A DNA stretch of 49,555 bases from Beijerinckiaceae bacterium (lineage in GTDB: Bacteria > Pseudomonadota > Alphaproteobacteria > Rhizobiales > Beijerinckiaceae): the NCBI GenBank assembly GCA_947498445.1, contig CANMLK010000004.1, positions 1-49,555 of the forward strand. The letters run 5' to 3'. Position numbers and translations under genes: made by a program. The notes under the pieces were generated by a model that did no database searches, was not told the DNA's origin, and worked only from the letters and a program-made list of their open reading frames with translations. This document shows, piece after piece, positions 15,684 to 24,126 of the stretch. The stretch's first letter is position 1. Each line of letters starts with the position of its first letter.

Positions 15684-16457
15684 TCAGCCGGTCGGGTCAG
15701 TCTTGGAGAATCCCGGTCCCATTTCCCATGCGGCCGGGAAGTAGGGGCGATCCACCAGGCGGCACCAGTTTTCCCAGCCACGCTCATAGGTGAAGCCGGC
15801 GCGGCCCTTGGTGTTGGCTGCGACCTCGCCGTCGCTCAATGGCGTAATGTCGTTTCCGCCAAGCGCGTAGGCCTTGATGAGCATGTCGGCGTTGATCTCC
15901 ATGTAGATGGAGGTGAACACCACATCGCGCAGCGACTTGCCAACCACAACCGAGCCGTGGCCGCGCATGAGCGACACTGTGCGGGACGCCAGCGTCTTGG
16001 CGAGATCGCGGCCCATGTCCATGGAGGTCACGAGCAGGTTAGTCTCGCCGAATTTGTGCGCGATGTCCCATGTCGGGATGTCCGTGCCGATTGGCGCGCA
16101 CATGTGCATGATCGGGCGAAATTTCCTTTTGCCCTGCACGGTGAAGGGCACGACGTTCGGGCTGTGGTTGTGCACCACCGCCATGACATCGGGGCGGGCT
16201 TCATAGATGGCGCCGTGAATGAAGCGTTCCGAATATGGCTTGCCGGGGTTGTGTCCGACAATGTCGCCTTCTTGCGTGAATTCGGTGATGTCGATCACTT
16301 CCACGCAATTGGGTGCGCGGGCGCGCGACATGAGGAAGTGGTTCGGGTTGCTCGGATGACGGATCGACACATGGCCGAAGGAATCCACCACATGATGATA
16401 GGCGAGCACCTTGTTCGCCGTGACGAGGTCTTCCTTGATTTGTTCGAGTTCGGTCAT
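15684..16457 (-). CDS. Class II aldolase/adducin family protein
   Basis: 257-residue enzyme related to L-fuculose-phosphate aldolase and ribulose-phosphate epimerase AraD, zinc dependent. The metal ligands appear in VVHNHSPNVVP (the HxH pair) and in the later LMRGHGSVVVG, with SFGHVSIRHP near the N-terminus and the acidic catalytic residue expected in PYSERFIHGAIYEARPD. The start at 16457 has GGGAGG at 6 nt. It follows the flavin monooxygenase gene by 92 nt on the same strand. Some relatives in aromatic clusters act on hydroxy-keto acids or decarboxylate; the substrate here is open. Confidence 0.88.
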   Translation of the reverse strand: MTELEQIKEDLVTANKVLAYHHVVDSFGHVSIRHPSNPNHFLMSRARAPNCVEVIDITEFTQEGDIVGHNPGKPYSERFIHGAIYEARPDVMAVVHNHSPNVVPFTVQGKRKFRPIMHMCAPIGTDIPTWDIAHKFGETNLLVTSMDMGRDLAKTLASRTVSLMRGHGSVVVGKSLRDVVFTSIYMEINADMLIKAYALGGNDITPLSDGEVAANTKGRAGFTYERGWENWCRLVDRPYFPAAWEMGPGFSKTDPTG

Positions 16458-16549
16458 GCGCATCCTCCCGGATATTGATAAGCGTTCTCTACCATGTTTC
16501 AGCACGCGGGGAAGAGGGGCCAATGCGCCCGCGCATGACGGAGCTTTTG

Positions 16550-18181
16550 TTACCTCTCGCCGTGCCCCGTTGCGATGGCGGCGACTTCAGCGGGATATTC
16601 GGGCGGCGTGTTGCCGCGCCAGACGATGTGCAGATCGGGCCGCAGCAGGATGAGGTCGAAACCGTATACTTCGCGCGCCACACGGTCGGGAATTTCCAGC
16701 GTTGATATGGGAGCGCCGCGTGCGGCGAAGGCCTTGGCGAGGCCGGATGAATCCGCCTTCGTGTTGCCCAGCCGCAAGATCGTGTAGCCCTCGGGAATAC
16801 GATCCTGAATGGGCGAGCCGTCGCCCACCCACACGTTGGGCAGGCGCGAACCCGGCCATGTGTTGGGAATGTATTCGCGGAAGAGATGCTCCGGCCCGCC
16901 GGGAATATCCATGATGATTGGCGAGTCGACGTAGCGATAGCCCAGTTCCGCGCCAATCATTTCGTTGGTCTTGCGCTGTTCAATGTCGGCGATCATCGTC
17001 AGCACTTCGCGCGTCTGCTGTCCCGCAGGCGTATCCTCGTCGATGTTGGGCTTCCACATGGAGCGCCACTTGCGCCGGCCCTGCGATGCGTAGCGCGAGG
17101 CGCCGACGTTGCGGTCGCCTATCTGGCGGCGCTCAAATTCATAGGATGGCAACAGTTTTGGCCCGCCCCAGCCCTTGATGACGGCTTCAAGCTTCCACGA
17201 CAAATCTATCGCGTCGCCGCAGCCCGAATTCATGCCAAGCCCGCCCGTGGGGATGACGAGATGCACGGCGTCGCCCGCAAGGAACACGCGGTCCTGTTGG
17301 TATTTGTCCGCGACAAGCAGGTTCTGGCGCCACGGATTGCAGGACAGCATTTCGTATTTCACGGGGATACCGACGGTCTTCTCAAACTGGCGCTTCATTT
17401 CCTCGTCTGAATCGACAGTGGCGTGCAGGGTCCAATGCTTTGTCGAGTCCTGCATGATGAGGAACGTCGCCTTGTCGTCGGCCACATGATAGTGGCGGCC
17501 GCGCGTGGGGCCGTTGCCAATCGGCAGCCTGTCGAACAATTCGTCGCAGCGATAAAGCGCTTGCCGCAGGCCCAGAAGTCCCGCCTCGCCGCGCAGTTTG
17601 ATGTTGATGGCGTGACGCACCGGGCTGACGCCGCCGTCGCAACCCACAACATAGCGGGCGCGGATGCTGGACGTCGCGCCGTCCTTGGCGCGCACCTGCA
17701 CACTGACGCCTTCTGGGTCTTGCGCGAGCGACACAAATTCGGTGGACCAGTGCAGGGTCACGTCGCTCTGCCGTTCGCAAAACTTCGCGAGCAGCGGCTC
17801 CAGCGAATATTGCGAAATAAGTTGATAGGGCTCGCAGGGCGCCGTGCCATCGTTGGTGGCGCGCGCATCGAGTTTGGCTTCCTTCACGGACGGATAGGGC
17901 AGGCGCAGCAGCGGTGGCCGGTCGAGCGAAAGCACGACGAACACGTCCATCGGCACGTCTTCGCGCAGACCCGCCTTGCGCACGTCATCGACGATGCCGA
18001 GGCGGCGGAAAATCTCCATCGTGCGCGCGTTGCAACGCTCCATTTTCGGCAGGAAGGCGGGCTCCGCCCTCTGCTCGATGATGGTCGTCTTCACGCCGCG
18101 GCGGCCAAGATCGAACGCCAGCGTGAGGCCAACGGGCCCCGCGCCCACGATGAGGACGTCGGTGTTCAGATGAGCGTCCAT
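16550..18181 (-). CDS. FAD-dependent aromatic monooxygenase (PheA/TfdB type)
   Basis: 543-residue class A flavoprotein hydroxylase, related to phenol 2-monooxygenase, 2,4-dichlorophenol hydroxylase and MhpA. The N-terminal FAD site is LIVGAGPVGLTLAFDLGRRG, the middle DG motif is CDGG, and the second FAD motif is VFLAGDAVHLVIPTGGLGMN. A C-terminal thioredoxin-like domain ends with FDLILLRPDLHIVWRG. The start at 18181 is chosen for its 8-nt distance from GGAGG; the ATG at 18187 is too close. It lies downstream of an IclR regulator and upstream of a class II aldolase, suggesting an inducible aromatic pathway. Exact substrate unknown. Confidence 0.92.
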   Translation of the reverse strand: MDAHLNTDVLIVGAGPVGLTLAFDLGRRGVKTTIIEQRAEPAFLPKMERCNARTMEIFRRLGIVDDVRKAGLREDVPMDVFVVLSLDRPPLLRLPYPSVKEAKLDARATNDGTAPCEPYQLISQYSLEPLLAKFCERQSDVTLHWSTEFVSLAQDPEGVSVQVRAKDGATSSIRARYVVGCDGGVSPVRHAINIKLRGEAGLLGLRQALYRCDELFDRLPIGNGPTRGRHYHVADDKATFLIMQDSTKHWTLHATVDSDEEMKRQFEKTVGIPVKYEMLSCNPWRQNLLVADKYQQDRVFLAGDAVHLVIPTGGLGMNSGCGDAIDLSWKLEAVIKGWGGPKLLPSYEFERRQIGDRNVGASRYASQGRRKWRSMWKPNIDEDTPAGQQTREVLTMIADIEQRKTNEMIGAELGYRYVDSPIIMDIPGGPEHLFREYIPNTWPGSRLPNVWVGDGSPIQDRIPEGYTILRLGNTKADSSGLAKAFAARGAPISTLEIPDRVAREVYGFDLILLRPDLHIVWRGNTPPEYPAEVAAIATGHGER

Positions 18182-18233
18182 GTGCATGTCCTCCGCAAGG
18201 CGGCGCCCACATTTTTGGACGGCCGCTCATACA

Positions 18234-18265
18234 GAGATAATATCTCAATCCCGTATTACAGGATT
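18234..18265. promoter_or_regulatory. Paired inverted repeats upstream of the monooxygenase gene
   Basis: Two palindromes lie next to each other in an A+T-rich stretch 53-84 bp upstream of the monooxygenase start: GAGATA-A-TATCTC (18234-18246) and AATCC-N9-GGATT (18247-18265). Their place and the IclR gene upstream make them candidate operator sites. No biochemical inference beyond symmetry and position is possible. Confidence 0.45.
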
Positions 18266-18364
18266 TAATATCAAACAAATATGCCCGGAAATTCCAGAAA
18301 TAGCCGTGCTGACGCCGGGTAACGTGGGCGAACGTATCGCGAAGTTTCTATGAAAACAGAGGTT

Positions 18365-19123
18365 TTAGACGGGCTCTTCTTCCCGGCGCATTGTCGCGCG
18401 GGTCAGGATTCGCGCGCAAAAAACCACGCGGCTGGCGATCTGCGCTTGCCGTTCAGGCGGCAGCCTGGGTTGGCCGACGGTTACGCTGAGGCTGCCGAGA
18501 ACTACCCCGTTCTGGTCAAAAACGGGGGCTGCGACACCGGTGACGCCGGGCGTGACGTTGCCCATGGTGCAATCCCAACCACGATGCCGGATCTGGCGGA
18601 GGATGAGACGGGCGGCGTCAATGTCTTTGCCCAGGCCCGCCGCTTCCAGATCGTTTCTGCGCGTCTCCAGCGTCGTCTTGATGATGGCGCGGGACAGGTT
18701 CGCTAGGATGACTCGGGAGGCCGCGCCGCGCAGCAACGGGCGGGCGAGGCCCCTCTCATAATTTGAGACAAAGCCTGGTGAATTCTGCTCCTGATGGACG
18801 CAGAGCACCGTGTCGCGATAGCGACGGCAGAGCAGGGCGACGCCGGGTAATTCGGCGGCGAGTTCCGCCATCATCGGCTTGCCCGCGACGATGAGGGGAT
18901 CGCGGCTGCGCATGAGATAATCGAGTTCGGCGACGCGCGGGCCCAGCGTATAGCCAAACCCCGGCAACGAGGTGAGAAGCCCCGCTTCCACCAGCGCTTT
19001 CAGGTAGCGATAAAGGGTCGAGCGGCTGTAACCCAGATTGGCGGCCATGGCGTCGCCGGACCATTCCATCGTGCGGCCGTCGAACAGGTCGAGAATGGCG
19101 AGCATGCGCTCGGGCGAATTCAC
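18365..19123 (-). CDS. IclR-family transcriptional regulator
   Basis: 252 residues. An N-terminal winged helix (about 1-60, with MAANLGYSRSTLYRYLKALV as recognition region) is followed by an IclR effector domain (GRGL-like segment YERGLARPLLRGAASRVILA, then GVAAPVFDQNGVVLGSLSV). The start is GTG at 19123 with GGGAG at 8 nt. It probably controls the monooxygenase-aldolase pair downstream on the same strand, and itself. The N-terminal domain is shorter than in many IclR proteins. The effector is unknown. Confidence 0.93.
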   Translation of the reverse strand: MNSPERMLAILDLFDGRTMEWSGDAMAANLGYSRSTLYRYLKALVEAGLLTSLPGFGYTLGPRVAELDYLMRSRDPLIVAGKPMMAELAAELPGVALLCRRYRDTVLCVHQEQNSPGFVSNYERGLARPLLRGAASRVILANLSRAIIKTTLETRRNDLEAAGLGKDIDAARLILRQIRHRGWDCTMGNVTPGVTGVAAPVFDQNGVVLGSLSVTVGQPRLPPERQAQIASRVVFCARILTRATMRREEEPV

Positions 19124-19156
19124 CGCAGCGTCTCCCGATTGGTTTACCGCTTAGTT

Positions 19157-19174
19157 ATAGCGCAGTCCCGCTAT
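19157..19174. promoter_or_regulatory. Inverted repeat upstream of the IclR gene
   Basis: ATAGCG-CAGTCC-CGCTAT, a perfect 6+6+6 palindrome 34 bp upstream of the IclR start and overlapping the stop codon of the flavoprotein gene. It could be the autoregulatory operator or a short terminator hairpin of the upstream gene; no T-run follows on the minus strand, which favours the operator. Confidence 0.4.
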
Positions 19175-20403
19175 TCAGGAAATATCCCAAGGTACGACAG
19201 CGCGCCGCGTCCTGCAGTCCGTCCCGTCGCGAAACAGGCCTGCAGGAGATAGCCGCCCGTGGGGGCTTCCCAATCGAGCATTTCTCCGGCGGCGAAAACG
19301 CCGGGAAGGCGCTTCACCATGAGATTTTCATCCAGTTCGCCAAACGTGACGCCGCCTGCTGTCGAGATGGCGCGGGCGATGGGGCGCACGCCGGTGAGCT
19401 GGACGGGCACGCCTTTGATGCGCTTGGCCAGATCGTCGGCGGTTTTGGGCAAGGGGCCCGGCTCGCGCACCAATCCGGCGCCGGCCGGCGTCAGCCCCGC
19501 CGCCTTGCGAAGGACATTCGCAGTCGATTGCCCGGTCTTGGCTTCCAGAAGGCGCAAGGCGAGTTCGCGCTGGGTCATGTCGGGCCGCAGATCGAACCAA
19601 AGCGTCGCGAAGCCTTGCGATTCAATCGCGTCGCGGATGGGGCCGGAGAGCGCGTAAACCCCGCTGCCTTCCAGGCCCGTGGTGGAGATCATCGCCTCGC
19701 CACGGATGCGGGTTCGTCCAAACGTGAGCGCGACGTTTTTCAGCGGCTGGCCGGCGCATTTCTCGCGCATGAAGGGCGACCACGTGACGTCAAAGCCGCA
19801 ATTGGCGGCGCGCAAGGGGGCCACGGTCACGCCCTTGCCCTGCAGCGTGTCCACCCATGAACCGTCCGAGCCAAGACGCGGCCACGACGCGCCGCCGAGC
19901 GCAAGAATCGTCGCGTCGGCGTCCACGCTTGCGGGCGAGCCTTCGGGCCCCTGAAAAATCGGCTTGTTGTGCGCGTCAAAGCCCACAAGGGCGTGGCGCA
20001 GCCGCACCTCGACGCCCTGGCTCTCAAGCCGTCGCAGCCAGCGCCGCAACAGTGGCGAGGCCTTGAAGCTTTTTGGGAACACGCGTCCGCTTGTGCCCAC
20101 GAACGTCTCTTCGCCCAGCGCCTCGCACCATTTGATCAGCGCGCTGGGCGGGAAGGCCTCGAGCATGGGCAGCAGCGGCCCTTGCGCGGAGCCATACTTC
20201 TCGGTGAAAAGCTCGAAGGGGTCTGAATGGGTGAGGTTGAGCCCGCCGCGCCCGGCCAGCAGAAACTTGCGCGCCAGCGAAGGCATCCGGTCGTAGATGA
20301 TGACCTTCACGCCGGCCTGAGCCAGCGTTTCGGCGGCCATTAGGCCTGCGGGGCCTCCACCGACGATGGCGACAGTTTTTCTGGTTGATGCGGGTGTGGT
20401 CAT
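19171..20403 (-). CDS. NAD(P)/FAD-dependent oxidoreductase, TIGR03862-type flavoprotein
   Basis: 410 residues, HI0933/BaiN-like flavoprotein group. The dinucleotide site is IVGGGPAGLMAAETLAQAG, followed by KFLLAGRGGLNLTHSD, which is typical of the family, ATILALGGASWPRLGSDGSW, and a C-terminal FAGEMLDWEAPTGGYLLQ with the second FAD contact. Members are widespread and of unknown physiological reaction. The gene is divergent from the pseudouridine synthase gene at 20570. Confidence 0.9.
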   Translation of the reverse strand: MTTPASTRKTVAIVGGGPAGLMAAETLAQAGVKVIIYDRMPSLARKFLLAGRGGLNLTHSDPFELFTEKYGSAQGPLLPMLEAFPPSALIKWCEALGEETFVGTSGRVFPKSFKASPLLRRWLRRLESQGVEVRLRHALVGFDAHNKPIFQGPEGSPASVDADATILALGGASWPRLGSDGSWVDTLQGKGVTVAPLRAANCGFDVTWSPFMREKCAGQPLKNVALTFGRTRIRGEAMISTTGLEGSGVYALSGPIRDAIESQGFATLWFDLRPDMTQRELALRLLEAKTGQSTANVLRKAAGLTPAGAGLVREPGPLPKTADDLAKRIKGVPVQLTGVRPIARAISTAGGVTFGELDENLMVKRLPGVFAAGEMLDWEAPTGGYLLQACFATGRTAGRGALSYLGIFPE

Positions 20404-20569
20404 GGCGCCGCGTATAGCACAGCGGGGCCGAACCGAAGCTCAAAGCTGCAAAATCCCGTGGTGTGCTCTTCGCGGATGGTCTGCCTTCGCAGACCATGAC
20501 GCGCGGCGGGGCTTGTAACCATCAACGACAGGCAGCACCAAATTTTGCGAAAGGTGCTATACGCCCGCC

Positions 20570-21694
20570 ATGAACAGACGCGCCAAAGACCGACACCAGC
20601 GGGGCTGGACCGAAGAAGAGATCGAGGCCGAAGCCAAGGAGCTCGCCATCGCGAGCCTTCGTCCGGCCGCTCGGCTCGCCACGCCCGAATCAGGGTTTCG
20701 CTCCCACACGGTAAGCGAGGAGGAGGGCGGCTCGCGGCTCGACCGCTTTCTTGCTTTGCAGGCGGACGCTGCGGCCGAAGCGCTTTCGCGCACGCGCATC
20801 CGCGCCCTGATTGATGACGGCAAGGTCACCGTCGATGGCCGCAAGGCCGATGACGCAGGCCGCAAGGTGCGCGCCGGTCAGGTCGTCATTATTGAGGTGC
20901 CCGAGGCAGCGGCCGCCGAGCCCATTGGCGAGGATATTCCGCTCACGGTGGCCTATGAGGACGAGCATCTCATCGTCATCGACAAGCCCGCCGGGCTCGT
21001 CGTGCATCCAGCCGCCGGCCATGAGAACGGCACGCTCGTCAATGCGCTCATCGGCCATTGCGGCGACTCGCTGTCGGGCATTGGCGGTGTGAAGCGGCCG
21101 GGCATCGTGCATCGGCTCGACAAGGATACGTCCGGCCTGCTGGTCGTCGCCAAGACGGACACGGCCCATCAAGGGCTGGCGGCGCTGTTCGCCGATCATG
21201 GCCGCACGCTGCCGCTGATCCGCGAATATCGCGCCCTCGTCTGGGGCGTGCCGCAGCGCATGAAGGGCACAGTGGACGCGCCGATTGGCCGTCACGCCAC
21301 CCATCGTGAGCGACAGGCGGTGGTGCGCGGCGAACGCGGCCGGGAGGCCATCACCCATTGGCAGGTTGAGGCGACGTTCAAAGGCAAGGAAGGCGAGCCC
21401 GTGGCCTCGCTGGTCGCCTGCCAGCTGGAGACAGGCCGCACGCACCAGATCCGCGTGCACATGGCCCATACCGGCCATCCGGTGATGGGCGATCCGGTTT
21501 ACGCAGGCGGGTTTCGCACCAAGGCCGCGCGGTTGTCAGACGAGGCCCGCGCGGCGCTGGATGCGCTTGGGCGGCAGGCGTTGCACGCGGCGCGGCTCGG
21601 GTTCGAGCATCCGGCGAGCGGCGAAGAACTTGAGTTCGAAAGCGCGCTGCCAGCGGACATGCAGGCGCTGCTGGACGCATTGCGGAAGGGGTGA
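20570..21694 (+). CDS. RluA-family 23S rRNA pseudouridine synthase
   Basis: 374 residues. An N-terminal basic extension (about 1-45) leads into an S4 RNA-binding domain (about 48-110, with RLDRFLALQ and RIRALIDDGKVTVDG) and the pseudouridine synthase core. The catalytic motif HRLDKDTSGLLVV places the nucleophile at Asp184. Late motifs such as LETGRTHQIRVHMAHTGHPV and GDPVYAGG are present. The domain order is that of RluD, which modifies helix 69 of 23S rRNA, but RluC cannot be excluded from sequence alone. Confidence 0.93.
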   Translation: MNRRAKDRHQRGWTEEEIEAEAKELAIASLRPAARLATPESGFRSHTVSEEEGGSRLDRFLALQADAAAEALSRTRIRALIDDGKVTVDGRKADDAGRKVRAGQVVIIEVPEAAAAEPIGEDIPLTVAYEDEHLIVIDKPAGLVVHPAAGHENGTLVNALIGHCGDSLSGIGGVKRPGIVHRLDKDTSGLLVVAKTDTAHQGLAALFADHGRTLPLIREYRALVWGVPQRMKGTVDAPIGRHATHRERQAVVRGERGREAITHWQVEATFKGKEGEPVASLVACQLETGRTHQIRVHMAHTGHPVMGDPVYAGGFRTKAARLSDEARAALDALGRQALHAARLGFEHPASGEELEFESALPADMQALLDALRKG

Positions 21695-21752
21695 GGTCTT
21701 TGAATTTTGATCGTTCCTTGACGCGCACGCGGCGTCCAGGCACGCTCGTCTC

Positions 21753-22661
21753 ATGGCGAACGCCGTATTCACGACCAAACTCTCGCCCTCCTACGATGAT
21801 GTGCCGGAGGAGCGCTATCATTTCCCGAAGCGTTATTTGGCGACAGCGCAGACGACGGTGGGTGACTGGATCGTCTACTATGAGCCACGGCGAGCCAACG
21901 CCGTGGATAATCGCACAGGCGGCCGGCAACGGTACTTTGCTATGGCGCGCGTCGCTGCCGTCGTTCCCGATTTCATAAAAACTGATCACTTCCACGCACT
22001 GATCGAACCGGGCTCCTACATCAACTTTGTTTCGCCCGTCCCATTTCAGATCGGCGGTGATTACTTCGAAAGCCGCGCGCGCCGTGAGGATGGCGGTACA
22101 AGCAAAGGCTGGTTTGGCTGGTCCGTTCGTCCCATTCCTTCCAAGGAATTCGAACGAATCGTTCAATCTGGGATGGCGATGCAATTGCGGCCATATGAGA
22201 GGCCGGATGTTCCTGCTTACGGGTTTGCCGAAGACGCCGCGCCCTATGAAGCCGAACGACAAATCATCGAGCAAACGATTTCACGTCCCTACCGCGATCA
22301 GGCGTTTCGGCGGGTCGTGCGTGATGCTTATGACAACCGTTGTGCGATCTCGGGATTACGCTTACTCAACGGAGGCGGGCGTCCCGAGGTTCAGGCGGCG
22401 CATATAAAGGCCGTTGAAGATCGAGGGCCAGATTCCGTTCGGAATGGACTAGCTCTTTCGGGAACCTTCCACTGGCTTTTCGACAGGGGTCTTATCTCGG
22501 TCGACAAGGACTTCAAAATACTGCGAGCGAAGGGGCAAATTCCGGAGGAGTTGCTTCCGTTGTTCCCGCGTGACGGAATGCTGCGATTGCCGGACGATCA
22601 GCGATTGTGGCCACACGACCAGTTTATGAGTCATCATCGCGAGAATCGCTTCAAAGGTTAG
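21753..22661 (+). CDS. HNH endonuclease with N-terminal EVE/ASCH-like region
   Basis: 302 residues. The C-terminal part is a COG3440-type HNH nuclease: Cys197 in CAISGLRL, His217 in VQAAHIKAVEDRGPDS, then NGLALSGTFHWLFDRGLISV with His240. The N-terminal 130 residues include GDWIVYYEPRRAN, RYFAMARVAAVVPD and INFVSPVPF, a strand pattern like the EVE/ASCH domains that read modified bases in type IV restriction enzymes. A role in cutting modified foreign DNA is therefore plausible but unproven. No methyltransferase gene adjoins it. Confidence 0.8.
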   Translation: MANAVFTTKLSPSYDDVPEERYHFPKRYLATAQTTVGDWIVYYEPRRANAVDNRTGGRQRYFAMARVAAVVPDFIKTDHFHALIEPGSYINFVSPVPFQIGGDYFESRARREDGGTSKGWFGWSVRPIPSKEFERIVQSGMAMQLRPYERPDVPAYGFAEDAAPYEAERQIIEQTISRPYRDQAFRRVVRDAYDNRCAISGLRLLNGGGRPEVQAAHIKAVEDRGPDSVRNGLALSGTFHWLFDRGLISVDKDFKILRAKGQIPEELLPLFPRDGMLRLPDDQRLWPHDQFMSHHRENRFKG

Positions 22662-22674
22662 CCCTCTGCGGTGT

Positions 22675-22805
22675 CGCGAATCCCTCTCCCGCGCGCGGGA
22701 GAGGGTGGCAGGCGGAGCCTGACGGGTGAGGGGCTCTCCGCAGCCTTTCCCTCATCCGACCCCCGCTGCGCGGAGGCCACCTTTTCCCGCCTGCGGGAGA
22801 AGGGG
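22675..22805. repeat. GC-rich intergenic palindromic repeat
   Basis: A mosaic of inverted repeats between two convergent genes: CCCTCTCCCGC-GC-GCGGGAGAGGG, then a GGTGAGGGG/CCCTCATCC pair, and finally TTTTCCCGCCTGCGGGAGAAGG. This composite is a type seen dispersed in many proteobacterial genomes and differs from the repeat at 4930, 8702 and 9398. It may act as transcription stop for both neighbours. The remainder up to 22887 holds a short A-run and nothing else. Confidence 0.8.
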
Positions 22806-22887
22806 TCGCCACCAATCAAAGCAGCGTCAAAACAAAAAAACGCCCGGCGTTTCCACCGTGCGTTCTGATCTTTAATCGCAAACCCGC

Positions 22888-23904
22888 TTACTTGATCTTG
22901 AGCAGCTGCTGCGCGTTCTTGTAGCAGATCTTCTCGCGGTCTTCCTGGCTCATCTCGAGGGATTCGAGAATCGCGATCGTCTCGCGGATGTAGGCGGGGC
23001 CCTTTTCCGGGTCGAACGGGCAGTCGGACGCGAAGAGCACGCGGTCGGCGCCGTAGAACGCGAGGCCGCACTCGGTCGCGGGCTTGGAGCCGAAGACGGC
23101 GCTGTCGGCGTAGAAGTCCTTGAAGTAGTCGAGCGGGCGCTTCTTCATGTTCTTGAGAAGCGTCTTGTAGTCCTCGTCCGTCGTGCGGTTGCCAAGCTGA
23201 TCCCAGCCCGGGCCGACGCGGCCTTCAAAGAACGGCACCATGGCGCCAAGGTGATGGGCCAGAACCTTCAGGTTCGGGAACTGGTCCATGACGCCGCCGA
23301 ACACGAGGCGGGCCATCGCGGCCGACGTCTCGTAGGGCCAGCCGAACGTCCACCAGATTTCGTACTTCGACTTGTTCTCGGTCTTGTAGTCCGGCAGGTC
23401 GAAAGCGCCGCGCGAGGGATGCAGAAACACCGGGTTCTGGGTCTGCTCCGAGATCTGGAAGATCGGGCGGAACTGCTCATCGTCCAGCGGGATGCCGTTG
23501 ATGTTGGTGTGGAGCTGCAGGCCGTTTGCGCCGATCGAGATCGCGCGCTCGTATTCCTTCTCGCGGTTGGTCGAATTCATCGGCAAGGAGGCCAGGAATC
23601 CGCAGAAGTAATCGGGGTTCTTGGCGACGAGTTCGGCCATGCCATCGTTGGCGAGCTTGGCGAAGTCATCGACCTGTTCGGGCGTGCCCAGCGCTTCGAG
23701 CGGGGGCATGCCGAGCGAGATGACCTGCGTGTAATTGTGCTTGGTGCGGAACATGTCCACGACGCGCTTGCGCTCATCGAGATCGTAAATGCACGGAATG
23801 CCGCGCATGCGCGCGCCGATGTCGGCGGACGCGCCCGGCGTCGCCAGCATCTTATCCCAGAGAGCCTTGGGGAAAAAGTGATTGAAACAATCGATATAGC
23901 GCAC
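22888..23904 (-). CDS. Amidohydrolase-2 (ACMSD-like) family protein
   Basis: 338-residue TIM-barrel protein of the group that includes aminocarboxymuconate-semialdehyde decarboxylase and gamma-resorcylate decarboxylase. Metal-site residues are visible as His162 (VFLHPSRG), His217/His218 (VLAHHLGAM) and Asp294 (FASDCPFDP). The first motif reads IDCFNHFFP, so the first His of the usual HxH is Phe7 and only His9 remains. The start is GTG at 23904 behind AGGAGG. It is divergent from two cupin genes, which suggests a shared pathway. Decarboxylase or hydrolase activity on an aromatic or ring-cleaved acid is inferred from family only. Confidence 0.85.
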   Translation of the reverse strand: MRYIDCFNHFFPKALWDKMLATPGASADIGARMRGIPCIYDLDERKRVVDMFRTKHNYTQVISLGMPPLEALGTPEQVDDFAKLANDGMAELVAKNPDYFCGFLASLPMNSTNREKEYERAISIGANGLQLHTNINGIPLDDEQFRPIFQISEQTQNPVFLHPSRGAFDLPDYKTENKSKYEIWWTFGWPYETSAAMARLVFGGVMDQFPNLKVLAHHLGAMVPFFEGRVGPGWDQLGNRTTDEDYKTLLKNMKKRPLDYFKDFYADSAVFGSKPATECGLAFYGADRVLFASDCPFDPEKGPAYIRETIAILESLEMSQEDREKICYKNAQQLLKIK

Positions 23905-24126
23905 GGGTTTCCTCCTGCGGGGAGCCTGGCGCTGTGGCCCGGGCCCTGTCTAAGATGGGGCTCACATAGCCTTACCCGCCTGTTCTGGCCAAGCGTTTTT
24001 TGCATCGCGCGCGCTGCGCCACGCTGAAGCCAGGCAGGGGTGACAGGGTAGGGGGGAGGGTGTTATCAAGGCTTCAGGCTCCGCCGCCCAAGAAGCGGCG
24101 GCTTCACCTATTTTGCGGAGGACTGC
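23905..24126. promoter_or_regulatory. Divergent promoter region, amidohydrolase/cupin
   Basis: 222-bp gap between divergently transcribed genes. It contains a hairpin CCGCCGC (24081-24087) / GCGGCGG (24095-24101) in the likely leader of the cupin transcript, just upstream of the GGAGG at 24117-24121. No clear -35/-10 pair could be picked by eye. Confidence 0.35.
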
